Assembly: GCA_034520365.1 (NCBI GenBank)
Contig: JAXHNP010000002.1
Location: 372,001 to 436,000 of the forward strand
Source of the DNA: Desulfobacterales bacterium
GTDB lineage: Bacteria > Desulfobacterota > Desulfobacteria > Desulfobacterales > Desulfosalsimonadaceae
DNA: 64,000 nucleotides
Reading direction: 5' to 3'
Shown here: one piece after another, positions 36,044 through 43,388 of the stretch
Position numbering within the stretch: position 1 is the stretch's first letter
Layout: each line of letters begins with the position of its first letter
Notes under the pieces: model-generated
Seen by the model: the letters and a program-made list of their open reading frames with translations, nothing else
Told to the model about the DNA's origin: nothing
The model's database searches: none
Made by a program: the position numbers and the translations under genes

Positions 36044-36775
36044 CTAAAGCAGCCGCCATGCGTGTTGCTCCGGCAGGCCGGCCTTATAGATCTTTTGAAC
36101 CGTATCATTAATGTCGTAGGCCACAAAGCGAACGGTCAGCTCACGGGTGCTGTCGTCCCATATGACGTACTTGGCCTTGTGGTCCCCGTCTCTGGGCTGG
36201 CCGACGCTGCCCACATTAACGAGGTATTTTTTGTCGGAGTTCAATCGGGTGGTTCCCTGGGGCAGGGGGTCGGTTTTAATGGTTTCACCGTTTGATTCGA
36301 TAATCAGGAGTTCGTGGGTATGCCCGATAAATACCAGCCATTCCGCCAGGTTGTTAAGTGTATCCCGGATAGGGTCCGGGGCCATCTCAAACAAATAAGT
36401 GGTGGGCGAGTCCGGCGGGAATCCATGAACGAGCCGGAAGCCGTCAATGATCATGCTGGAACTGAAATCGGCGATATGGGCTTTTGCCGTCTCAGATAGG
36501 AACTGGGCGGTTTTTTCAAGTGAGCGGCGGGCCATGGGATTAAACCATGAAAGCATTTGCGGTTCATTGATGGCAAGCTCATGGTTTCCCAGCACGGACG
36601 GTATTTGCCGCTCCATGAGCATTGAAATGACTCGTTCCGGTTCCGGCCCGTAGCCGACATTGTCGCCCAGACAATAAATCGCTTCAACCCGGGCGTGGGC
36701 GTCAATATCCGCCAATACGGCCTCAAATGCCGTGGCATTTCCATGAATATCTGAAATTATGGCTGTACGCATCAT
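36044..36775 (-). CDS. Metallophosphoesterase
   Basis: A 243-residue calcineurin-type phosphoesterase. Metal ligands are in ISDIHGN near the start, LGDNVGYG (about 36-44), GNHELAI (about 64-70), and GHTHELLI (GHTH signature). It probably hydrolyses phosphomonoesters or diesters; the closest pattern is the YfcE/CpdA-like class, not calcineurin with a dinuclear regulatory tail. It starts with two successive ATGs (36775, 36772) that overlap the stop of the PAS remnant. Confidence 0.88.
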   Translation of the reverse strand: MMRTAIISDIHGNATAFEAVLADIDAHARVEAIYCLGDNVGYGPEPERVISMLMERQIPSVLGNHELAINEPQMLSWFNPMARRSLEKTAQFLSETAKAHIADFSSSMIIDGFRLVHGFPPDSPTTYLFEMAPDPIRDTLNNLAEWLVFIGHTHELLIIESNGETIKTDPLPQGTTRLNSDKKYLVNVGSVGQPRDGDHKAKYVIWDDSTRELTVRFVAYDINDTVQKIYKAGLPEQHAWRLL

Positions 36776-36870
36776 TCATCCATAAGCGGGGAGGTATGCA
36801 CCCGAACCGGAACACGGTGCCCTGATTTATGATGCAAAAACACCTCTAAAAGGGAATTCATATGGCCCAT
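36772..36870 (-). pseudogene. PAS-domain fragment (gene remnant)
   Basis: A 29-32 codon frame between the metallophosphoesterase and PilT-like genes. Its core VFLHHKSGHRVPVRV followed by SPLMDE closely resembles the middle of PAS domains in sensor kinases and diguanylate cyclases (V-LHHKDGHRVPV-V..SPLRDE). No start-to-end PAS fold, kinase or GGDEF part exists here, so it looks like the leftover of a deleted sensor gene. Its stop overlaps the start of the metallophosphoesterase. A small functional peptide is less likely. Confidence 0.55.
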
Positions 36871-36880
36871 GCCTTATTGA

Positions 36881-38470
36881 TCAGCCCGCCAGATCCTGAA
36901 AATAAATCGGATTGGTGGCGTGCAGCAGTCCCTCGTCAAATGGAATCCGTCCGGCTTTGACATGTTTGGCCAGCCCCACATCCATGGGCACGAATTCATC
37001 CGCCCCGGTTTCCATCTGGGAGCGGATATGGTGGATTCTGTTCTCCCGGATGAAGTTTTTCACCCGATGGGAGGTGGCCAGTTTTTCATAGGCGAGCAGC
37101 ATGCCGGTGCCTTCCTTGTTTTTGACCAGGCGCTGGGAAAAGGACAGCAGCAATGAATCGGCCAGCATCAACCGGATCAGATCCTGCTGCTCCACCGGGA
37201 ACATATTGATAATCGTCTGAATCACCGCAGTGGAATCAAAGGCGTTCATGGTGCTCAGCACCAGATGCCCGGTCCGGGCGGCCTTGATGGCGGTTTCAAA
37301 AGTGGTTTTATCCCGCATTTCCCCGATGACGATTACATCCGGGGCCTGCCGGAAAATGCCGCGCAGCCCCTCTTCAAAGGTTGCCGTATCCCGGCCCACT
37401 TCCCTTTGGTTGACATTGCTTTTTTTATGCTTGTGCAGAAATTCAATGGGCTCTTCCAGACTGATGATATTGCAGCGCCGATGGGTGTTAATAATATCCA
37501 GAATCACCGACAGCGTGGTCGATTTTCCGCTGCCGGCCGGACCTGAAACCAGGATCAGGCCCTGGGGGGACAGGGCGAAATCATGCAGCCATTCCGGGAG
37601 GCTTAGCTCCTGCAAAGACGGAATTTTATCCGGCAGGTGACGGATGGCAATGGATATGGAATGGCGCTGCCGATAGCAGGTGATACGGAATCTGGCCTTA
37701 TCCTTATAAGTAATGCCGGTTTCGAGTTCATTTTCCCGGTTAAACAGGTCCCATTCATCGGTGGTCAGTATATTTCTGGCGTATTCTTCAAGATTGGCGG
37801 GCGTTAGGGAAACCGTGGCCAGGCGCTTTAGAATGCTGCCGATTTTAATAGAGGGCGGGACGCCGGCGGTTAAAAGCATATCACTACCGCCGGATTTGAT
37901 GAGATAGGTAAAGAGCTTTTCAATTTCCGGCGGCTGCTGGGTGTCCTTTGATTCATGCATGGACAGTTTTTCAATATCCGAACCATTAATCCCCCCCTCA
38001 TAGTTGTCGGAGAGCAAATTCAGCGCGGCTTCCATCATGAAAAAGGGCACCACCACGGGCTTTATTTTTTTGCCTATGGTAAATTCCAGATCGCTTATGG
38101 TCATAAAATCCTGCGGTGTGACCATGGCAAGCGTCAGAGTGTTGTTTTCCTCAGAAATCGGAAGGATGCGAAACTTTTTCATTTTTTCCCGGGGAATGAA
38201 TCTCAGTACCTCTGGTTTGATATCGACTTTAAACAGATTGGCAGAAGGCACCCCGAATTTTTGGGATAAGAAGGCCAGCATGTTATCAACCGTAACAAAC
38301 CCCATCTCAATTAGAATGGAGCCCAGCGGCATATCCACCTGCGTCCGACGATGCAGGGCTTTTTCAAGCTGGTCATGATTGATCAGGTTGTGGCTGACCA
38401 GTGCCTCTCCGAGCAAATTTTTTTGCGCGCCACGTTTGGTTGGCTTATTGTTGGCTTCGGCTGGCATCAT
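36881..38470 (-). CDS. PilT/GspE-like ATPase with N-terminal MshEN domain
   Basis: A 529-residue secretion-superfamily ATPase. Residues about 20-155 form an MshEN/GspE N-terminal domain (LLGEALVSHNLINHDQLEKAL), which in other proteins can bind c-di-GMP. From about residue 185 the core follows the PilT pattern (SGGSDMLLTAGVPPSIKI). Walker A is GPAGSGKSTT at 310-319, followed by ISLEEPIEF (Asp box), a Walker B-like DVIVIGEMRD and a His-box-like TGHLVLSTMNA, whose usual LSTLHT is changed, so one catalytic His may be missing. It probably powers retraction of a type IV pilus or a related surface structure. No pilus genes adjoin it. Confidence 0.88.
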   Translation of the reverse strand: MMPAEANNKPTKRGAQKNLLGEALVSHNLINHDQLEKALHRRTQVDMPLGSILIEMGFVTVDNMLAFLSQKFGVPSANLFKVDIKPEVLRFIPREKMKKFRILPISEENNTLTLAMVTPQDFMTISDLEFTIGKKIKPVVVPFFMMEAALNLLSDNYEGGINGSDIEKLSMHESKDTQQPPEIEKLFTYLIKSGGSDMLLTAGVPPSIKIGSILKRLATVSLTPANLEEYARNILTTDEWDLFNRENELETGITYKDKARFRITCYRQRHSISIAIRHLPDKIPSLQELSLPEWLHDFALSPQGLILVSGPAGSGKSTTLSVILDIINTHRRCNIISLEEPIEFLHKHKKSNVNQREVGRDTATFEEGLRGIFRQAPDVIVIGEMRDKTTFETAIKAARTGHLVLSTMNAFDSTAVIQTIINMFPVEQQDLIRLMLADSLLLSFSQRLVKNKEGTGMLLAYEKLATSHRVKNFIRENRIHHIRSQMETGADEFVPMDVGLAKHVKAGRIPFDEGLLHATNPIYFQDLAG

Positions 38471-38591
38471 TCCCTCCCCAGTGAATTGATTATTTAATTG
38501 ATAAAGGTTAGATGCTTATCTCTATCCTAAAAATTGTGAAAACTCCAGTCCAAATTTATGGATTGACAATAAAGTCAACTGCGCCTGGCAA

Positions 38592-38620
38592 TTGACAGAA
38601 AATCACAATCCGATTATGAC
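38592..38620 (+). promoter_or_regulatory. Sigma-70-type promoter upstream of the ketopantoate reductase gene
   Basis: TTGACA (38592-38597), 17-base spacer and TATGAC (38615-38620; 4 of 6 consensus). It lies about 100 bases before the TTG start at 38723 and is oriented for that gene. Confidence 0.55.
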
Positions 38621-38722
38621 AAGCTATCGATGCCACTAAACCCAATGCAAATATTTATGCATGGGAGACAATTTGATCCGGGGCATATCGACAACCTAAA
38701 TGGCGATTTCAAGGAGGGAAAG

Positions 38723-39670
38723 TTGAAGTTTGCAGTTATTGGAACCGGTGCCGTTGGGGGGTATTATGGCGGACTGCTCATGCGCAGCGGATTTGAAGTT
38801 CATTTTCTTGTGCACAGTGATTTTGCGCATGTGCGCGAAAACGGCCTTTTAATTGAGTCCAAGGATGGGGATTTTCTATTGGAAGCGATCTACGCCTATG
38901 AAAATGCATCTGATATGCCCGCCTGCGATGTGGTTATCGTGGCGCTTAAAACCACCCAAAACCATCATCTGAGCAATATGCTCCCCCAGGTCGTCAAGGA
39001 AAACGGTATTGTCGTTCTTTTGCAAAACGGGCTGGGGGTAGAGCGTGAAATCGCTGAAATGCTGCCATCGGCCACTGTTATCGGCGGCCTTTGTTTTCTG
39101 TGCAGTAATAAAGTAGGGCCGGGTCACATCCGGCATCTGGACTACGGCAGTATCCGGATGGGACAATTCTCCCGCCAGCATACAGCCGCCGGCATTACGG
39201 ATAATCTGAAATTTGTGGCCGATGCCTTTGGCAAAGCCGGCATTCCGATTCATTTAACCGATAACCTCGGCCGGGCACGCTGGGAAAAGCTTGTCTGGAA
39301 TATGAGTTATAACGGCATGTCCGTAGTACTTAATGCCAACACCGATCAGCTGATGAATGATCCGGCCGCCAGGGGGTTGATTGAGCAGTTGATGGGGGAG
39401 GTTATTGTCGGCGCCCGGGCCTGCGGTTTCGAATTGGCTGAGGGTTTTGCCCGACAGATGCTTGCGGCCACAGAAAAAATGGTGGCCTATAACCCCAGCA
39501 TGAAACTTGATTTTGAAGCCGGAAGAGAACTGGAAATAAATACGATTTACTGGCGGCCCATCCAAGCGGCCGCGGATAAGGGCTATGAAATGCCGCGGGC
39601 TGCGATGCTGGCCCGGCAGCTGGAATACCTGGATCGTCATAATCGCCGACATATAGCGAACTCAGACTAA
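38723..39670 (+). CDS. Ketopantoate reductase family protein (ApbA/PanE)
   Basis: A 315-residue NADP-dependent oxidoreductase. The TTG at 38723 is chosen as start: AAGGAGGG lies 5-6 bases before it and it begins directly with the dinucleotide-binding KFAVIGTGAVGGYYGG (GxGxxG at 7-12). ApbA features follow: VVALKTTQN (about 75), NGLGVEREI, and a C-terminal helical domain with KLVWNMSYNGMS and FEAGRELEINT. A PanE-type 2-dehydropantoate 2-reductase would act in pantothenate/CoA synthesis; several ApbA-family proteins do other jobs, so the substrate is not certain. The longer frame upstream has no ribosome binding site. Confidence 0.85.
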   Translation: MKFAVIGTGAVGGYYGGLLMRSGFEVHFLVHSDFAHVRENGLLIESKDGDFLLEAIYAYENASDMPACDVVIVALKTTQNHHLSNMLPQVVKENGIVVLLQNGLGVEREIAEMLPSATVIGGLCFLCSNKVGPGHIRHLDYGSIRMGQFSRQHTAAGITDNLKFVADAFGKAGIPIHLTDNLGRARWEKLVWNMSYNGMSVVLNANTDQLMNDPAARGLIEQLMGEVIVGARACGFELAEGFARQMLAATEKMVAYNPSMKLDFEAGRELEINTIYWRPIQAAADKGYEMPRAAMLARQLEYLDRHNRRHIANSD

Positions 39671-39695
39671 ATCTCTTTTTTAGTAAAATTTTTTC

Positions 39696-39723
39696 TTGAC
39701 GTCACTGATTATCCATTTATAAT
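39696..39723 (+). promoter_or_regulatory. Strong sigma-70-type promoter for the ComEA-like gene
   Basis: TTGACG (39696-39701), 16-base spacer and a perfect TATAAT (39718-39723). It is about 110 bases upstream of the ComEA-like ATG at 39814 and begins 26 bases after the reductase gene ends. A perfect dyad follows in the leader. Confidence 0.75.
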
Positions 39724-39742
39724 GCGTCAAAATTTATAGAGA

Positions 39743-39767
39743 TAAGGAAAATTTTAGATTTTCCTTA
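39743..39767 (+). promoter_or_regulatory. 10-bp dyad in the ComEA-like leader
   Basis: TAAGGAAAAT (39743-39752) and ATTTTCCTTA (39758-39767) are exact reverse complements with a 5-base spacer. It lies about 20 bases after the -10 box, so it may be an operator or a leader stem-loop. Confidence 0.5.
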
Positions 39768-39813
39768 ACGTAAACGAAAACTTTTAGTCGCGCATCAGAA
39801 AAGGAGGCAGTAG

Positions 39814-40116
39814 ATGGTTCAGAAGAGTGTGAAAAAGGTTATTGTATTGGCTTTAATTTGTCTGTTAGCCGGGTTTGGCGGAAGCGTAATGGCAGCAGAC
39901 CACAACGGCAAAATCAATATTAACACCGCAAGCGTGGATGAGCTGACCCAGCTTAAAAATGTAGGCCCTGCTTATGCTGAGCGGATCGTCGAATACCGTG
40001 AAGCAAATGGCGGGTTTGATAGCGTTGAAGAACTCACAGAGGTAAAGGGCATCGGCCCCAAGACCCTGGCGGACAACCTTGATCGGATCACGGTGGGTTC
40101 GCCGGCGGACGAATAA
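39814..40116 (+). CDS. ComEA-like helix-hairpin-helix DNA-binding protein, exported
   Basis: A 100-residue protein with a signal peptide (residues about 8-28, ending VMAAD) and tandem helix-hairpin-helix motifs: [19 protein letters not shown] and [14 protein letters not shown], the ComEA arrangement. ComEA proteins bind incoming DNA in the periplasm for transformation. The ATG follows AAGGAGG. It has its own strong promoter and is followed by a good hairpin, so it is a single-gene unit. No other competence genes are seen nearby, but similar small proteins occur alone in many non-competent bacteria. Confidence 0.88.
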   Translation: MVQKSVKKVIVLALICLLAGFGGSVMAADHNGKININTASVDELTQLKNVGPAYAERIVEYREANGGFDSVEELTEVKGIGPKTLADNLDRITVGSPADE

Positions 40117-40146
40117 GGAGCCGCTCAGCCTTTACGATCAGGAAAA

Positions 40147-40177
40147 AAGAGCCTGTGCCGCATTGGCACGGGCTCTT
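40147..40177 (+). terminator. Intrinsic terminator after the ComEA-like gene
   Basis: A 13-bp stem (one G-U pair) with loop GCATT, arms 40147-40159 and 40165-40177, followed shortly by CCTGTTTTAATG. Located 30 bases after the ComEA-like stop on the plus strand. Confidence 0.75.
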
Positions 40178-40218
40178 CCTGTTTTAATGACAGGTTCCGG
40201 GTAATTTAACAGGCCCTG

Positions 40219-40398
40219 CTACTGGGCATTATAGGTGCCGGAACAGGATATTCCCCTAGCCAGAAAAATCCTGATCTCATCCATTAACCGGCACTTATCC
40301 GAACAATGCGGCAGGTTTTTCCGGTAGACACACCCCCGGCACGGGCTTTCGCCCAAATAGCCGATTTCAAAATCAAATTTATCCCGTTTAATTGGCAT
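40219..40398 (-). CDS. Small cysteine-rich protein (zinc- or Fe-S-binding type)
   Basis: A 59-residue protein. The start at 40398 follows AAAGGA at 7-base spacing; a longer frame upstream lacks a ribosome binding site. The core CRGCVYRKNLPHCSDKCRLMDE has five Cys in CxxC...C..C spacing, suggesting a bound metal. It is convergent with the ComEA-like gene, and a run of ten G on its own strand lies 76 bases upstream. No known family is recognised. Confidence 0.65.
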   Translation of the reverse strand: MPIKRDKFDFEIGYLGESPCRGCVYRKNLPHCSDKCRLMDEIRIFLARGISCSGTYNAQ

Positions 40399-40473
40399 AG
40401 ATCGTTCCTTTTCCTGTTCCTTTACCTGTCTTAATATAACACCTGCCCATATCCCGGCAAGACCAATTTCATA

Positions 40474-40483
40474 CCCCCCCCCC
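40474..40483. repeat. Ten-base C homopolymer (G10 on the minus strand)
   Basis: Ten C in a row in the gap between the Cys-rich small gene and the DUF2760 gene. Such tracts are prone to slippage and could be a phase-variable spacer, or a site of sequencing error. On the minus strand it sits 76 bases upstream of the small gene start. Confidence 0.9.
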
Positions 40484-40705
40484 ATTGTGAGTCAAATCCA
40501 ACGGATGTTATTGCGAAGCCATCAAAAGTTGCTTGACAGCTAAGTGGTATATATTTAATTAAATGCCTTCAACAGCGCATTTGATTAATAGTCTTTGTGG
40601 ACAATGCAAAAGCAATCCTTATTTTTGGTGCCAACCAACGTTTTTTTATTCGTCCTGCGCATTCTTAAATGACGTGGGGGACCATACTGAGGGAGGAGCC
40701 CGGTC

Positions 40706-41536
40706 ATGAACATCGTAAAATCCTTTTCCCGGCGAAGTCTGGCCTGGATTATTTTTTTCATGCTGATCCTGTCAGCTTTACTGAACACTGCCGGATATTG
40801 GGGAATTTGCCTCTTAACACGCTTCATCCCCTTGCGGTTACTGCAGCAGGCGGCTAAAGAGACCCCGGCGCTTCAAGCCGGCCTTAATCGATTGCAGCCC
40901 TGGATGGATTTTTTTAATCCCTATTTTATTCCGATCTCCACGGGTGTTTTAGTGTTCATGGGATTGATTCTATGGCTTTTCCTACGGGGGTCGCTGATTC
41001 GGCAGATGCGTAAAAACGGCTTGATTGAAGCCAAAAAATCCGCCAAAAAGCCTAAAAAAAGGGAAAAGCCGGCGAAAAAGGCCAAAAGGGCCGAAAGCCC
41101 CCCGGTCAAAACCGAGGAAAAGCCGCGGGCGGATAAAAAGGCGCAGCACGACTTGAATCAGCGGTATTACCTGCATTTGCTGTCCGTGCTTCAGCGGGAA
41201 GGCCGCTTGGTTGATTTCTTTGAAGAGGATTTGAACCTTTATGAGGACGCACAGATTGGCGCCGCCGTGCGAAGTATTCAGGACAACTGCAAAAAAACCA
41301 TCAATAAATCCCTCGCCCCCCAGCCGGTACTTGAAAAAAATGAGGGCGACACTGTAACGGTGCCGGCGGATTTTGATTCAGCCGCCATTAAGCTGACCGG
41401 CAATGTCAGCGGGGAACCCCCGTTTAAAGGCATTCTCAGGCACCGGGGGTGGCGGGCGGCAAAACTTGAGCTGCCGACCCTTTCTGTTACGCAGGATCCC
41501 CGAATCATCGCGCCTGCGGAAGTTGAAATTCAGTAG
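40706..41536 (+). CDS. DUF2760 membrane protein (Hsp70-associated)
   Basis: A 276-residue protein with two hydrophobic segments (about 12-38 and 70-92) and a basic linker rich in Lys/Pro (about 105-150). The C-terminal domain from HLLSVLQREGRLVDFFEEDLNLY to the end (VPADFDSAAIKLTGNV, GEPPFKGILRHRGWRA) matches DUF2760. This domain is usually found next to divergent Hsp70 genes, as here, where two follow. The start at 40706 has an ATG with GAGGAG just upstream. It probably anchors the Hsp70s at the membrane, but no function is established. Confidence 0.82.
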   Translation: MNIVKSFSRRSLAWIIFFMLILSALLNTAGYWGICLLTRFIPLRLLQQAAKETPALQAGLNRLQPWMDFFNPYFIPISTGVLVFMGLILWLFLRGSLIRQMRKNGLIEAKKSAKKPKKREKPAKKAKRAESPPVKTEEKPRADKKAQHDLNQRYYLHLLSVLQREGRLVDFFEEDLNLYEDAQIGAAVRSIQDNCKKTINKSLAPQPVLEKNEGDTVTVPADFDSAAIKLTGNVSGEPPFKGILRHRGWRAAKLELPTLSVTQDPRIIAPAEVEIQ

Positions 41537-41581
41537 CCAAAAAACAGGCTTCAAACAAAACTTAACTATCAGGAGGGTTTT

Positions 41582-43384
41582 TTGACAGACCCGGCATATA
41601 TTATCGGAATTGATTTAGGAACGACCAACAGCATTGTCGCCTATACGGAAGCCGACTCTGAATCTGCCGCGGATATCCGCATTTTCCGGATTCCGCAGCT
41701 GGTGGATGTGGGCGTGGTTGAGAGCCGTGATATCCTGCCCTCATTTATCTATGTGCCCGGCCGCCATGAGATGGCGGACGAGGCACTGACCCTGCCATGG
41801 AACTCGCGAAATCATTTGATTGTCGGTGAATTCGCCCGCAACCGCGGGGCCGAGGTCCCCAACCGGCTGATTGCCTCGAGCAAATCCTGGCTCTGCAATA
41901 CCCATGTGGATCGGAATAAACCGATTCTGCCCTGGGATGCGCCGGAGGATGCGGAGCGATTATCCCCCATCGAGGCATCGGCCATGATTCTTTCCCATAT
42001 TCGGGATGCCTGGAATTACGAAATGGCGGATGCGGATGATCGGCTTTGCATGGAAAACCAGGAAATTCTTCTGACTGTGCCGGCGTCCTTTGATGCCGTA
42101 GCCCGGGAACTCACCGTACAGGCGGCCGAATCCGCGGGTATCCCAAATATTACCCTGCTGGAAGAGCCTCAGGCGGCTTTCTATTCCTGGATTGAGGCGG
42201 CCGGCGATCAGTGGCGGAAGCGGGTGGAGAGGGGGGATCTGGTCCTGGTCTGCGATATCGGCGGCGGCACCACGGACTTCAGCACGATTCGGATTTCCGA
42301 AGCCGATGGGGAGCTCATCCTTGAGCGGATCGCCGTTGGCGAGCATCTGCTGGTGGGTGGCGACAATATGGATCTAACCCTGGCTTATGCCATCGCCCGG
42401 AAACTGGCCGAATCCGGCAACAAACTCGATTCCTGGCAGATTCGGGGGGTAGTGCAGAGCTGCAGAAATGCCAAGGAACAGATCCTTTCCGATCCGAATG
42501 TCAGTGAATACCCGGTCACTGTGCTGGGCCGCGGCAGCAGCCTGATCGGCGGCACCATGCGCGCCTCTCTGGTCCGTGATGAACTGGAATCTGTGATCGT
42601 GGAGGGTTTCTTTCCCGTTTGCGAGGCCTCCGCCGCGCCCCAACGCCAGCAGAAAGTCGGGCTTCAGGAGGCCGGGCTTTCCTATGAGTCCGATCCGGCC
42701 GTGACCCGCCACATGGCCAAATTCATAAGCCAGCACCAGGCCGGCCCCTCACCGGATGCCCGCGAATTGCCGACCGCCATTTTATTCAACGGCGGGGTGA
42801 TGAAGCCAAAGGCGATCCGCCGGCGCATCATGGAAGTTCTAAATTCCTGGATGCCAGCCGCATCCGAGTCTTCCATCCGCACCCTGGATGCCGAATCCTT
42901 TGACCTGGCCGTCGCCCGGGGCGCGGCCTATTACGGGCTTGCCCGCCGGGGAAAAGGCATCCGGATCCGGGGCGGACTGAATAAAACCTATTACGTGGCT
43001 GTTGCCGCCTCAATGCCGGCGGTGCCGGGTATGCCGGCCCCGGTCAAAGCCCTTTGCGTGGCCCCGTTCGGTACAGAAGAGGGCACGGATTTGTATGTTT
43101 CCGATCAGGTGTTTACCCTCGTTGTAGGGGAACCGGTGCGCTTCGATTTTCTGGGCTCCATCGTCCGGCAGTCGGATCCGGCCGGCAGCATCATCGAGGA
43201 CTGGCAGGGCGAAATCGAGGAGATCACCACCATCGAGACGATACTCGATGGCGAGCCCGGCACGGCCATTCAGGTGACCCTGGAAATCAAGGTTACTGAA
43301 ATCGGTACCCTTGAACTCTGGTGCGCCGATGTTTCAGGCGACCAGCGGTGGAAGCTGGAATTTAACGTCCGGGAGCAGGAATAA
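41582..43384 (+). CDS. Divergent Hsp70-family ATPase 1
   Basis: A 600-residue protein that starts at a TTG with AGGAGG a few bases away. The ATPase phosphate-1 motif GIDLGTTNS is near the start, and phosphate-2 VCDIGGGTTDFS near residue 222. Adenosine-motif Gly residues (ILFNGGVMKPKAIRRRI) follow at about 400. The C-terminal part does not match the DnaK peptide-binding domain, and it lacks the EEVD-like tail, so it is a DnaK-like ATPase with an unrelated client region. It is translated from the DUF2760 transcript (45 bases downstream) and followed by a second Hsp70 after 4 bases. Confidence 0.88.
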   Translation: MTDPAYIIGIDLGTTNSIVAYTEADSESAADIRIFRIPQLVDVGVVESRDILPSFIYVPGRHEMADEALTLPWNSRNHLIVGEFARNRGAEVPNRLIASSKSWLCNTHVDRNKPILPWDAPEDAERLSPIEASAMILSHIRDAWNYEMADADDRLCMENQEILLTVPASFDAVARELTVQAAESAGIPNITLLEEPQAAFYSWIEAAGDQWRKRVERGDLVLVCDIGGGTTDFSTIRISEADGELILERIAVGEHLLVGGDNMDLTLAYAIARKLAESGNKLDSWQIRGVVQSCRNAKEQILSDPNVSEYPVTVLGRGSSLIGGTMRASLVRDELESVIVEGFFPVCEASAAPQRQQKVGLQEAGLSYESDPAVTRHMAKFISQHQAGPSPDARELPTAILFNGGVMKPKAIRRRIMEVLNSWMPAASESSIRTLDAESFDLAVARGAAYYGLARRGKGIRIRGGLNKTYYVAVAASMPAVPGMPAPVKALCVAPFGTEEGTDLYVSDQVFTLVVGEPVRFDFLGSIVRQSDPAGSIIEDWQGEIEEITTIETILDGEPGTAIQVTLEIKVTEIGTLELWCADVSGDQRWKLEFNVREQE

Positions 43385-43388
43385 CCCT

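Noticed and set aside
35881-36126. A minus-strand frame sharing KFRG-QRNKDIGLFAK residues with a frame near 23900
   Set aside because: The shared residues come from antisense reading of the 116-bp repeat, which is non-coding.
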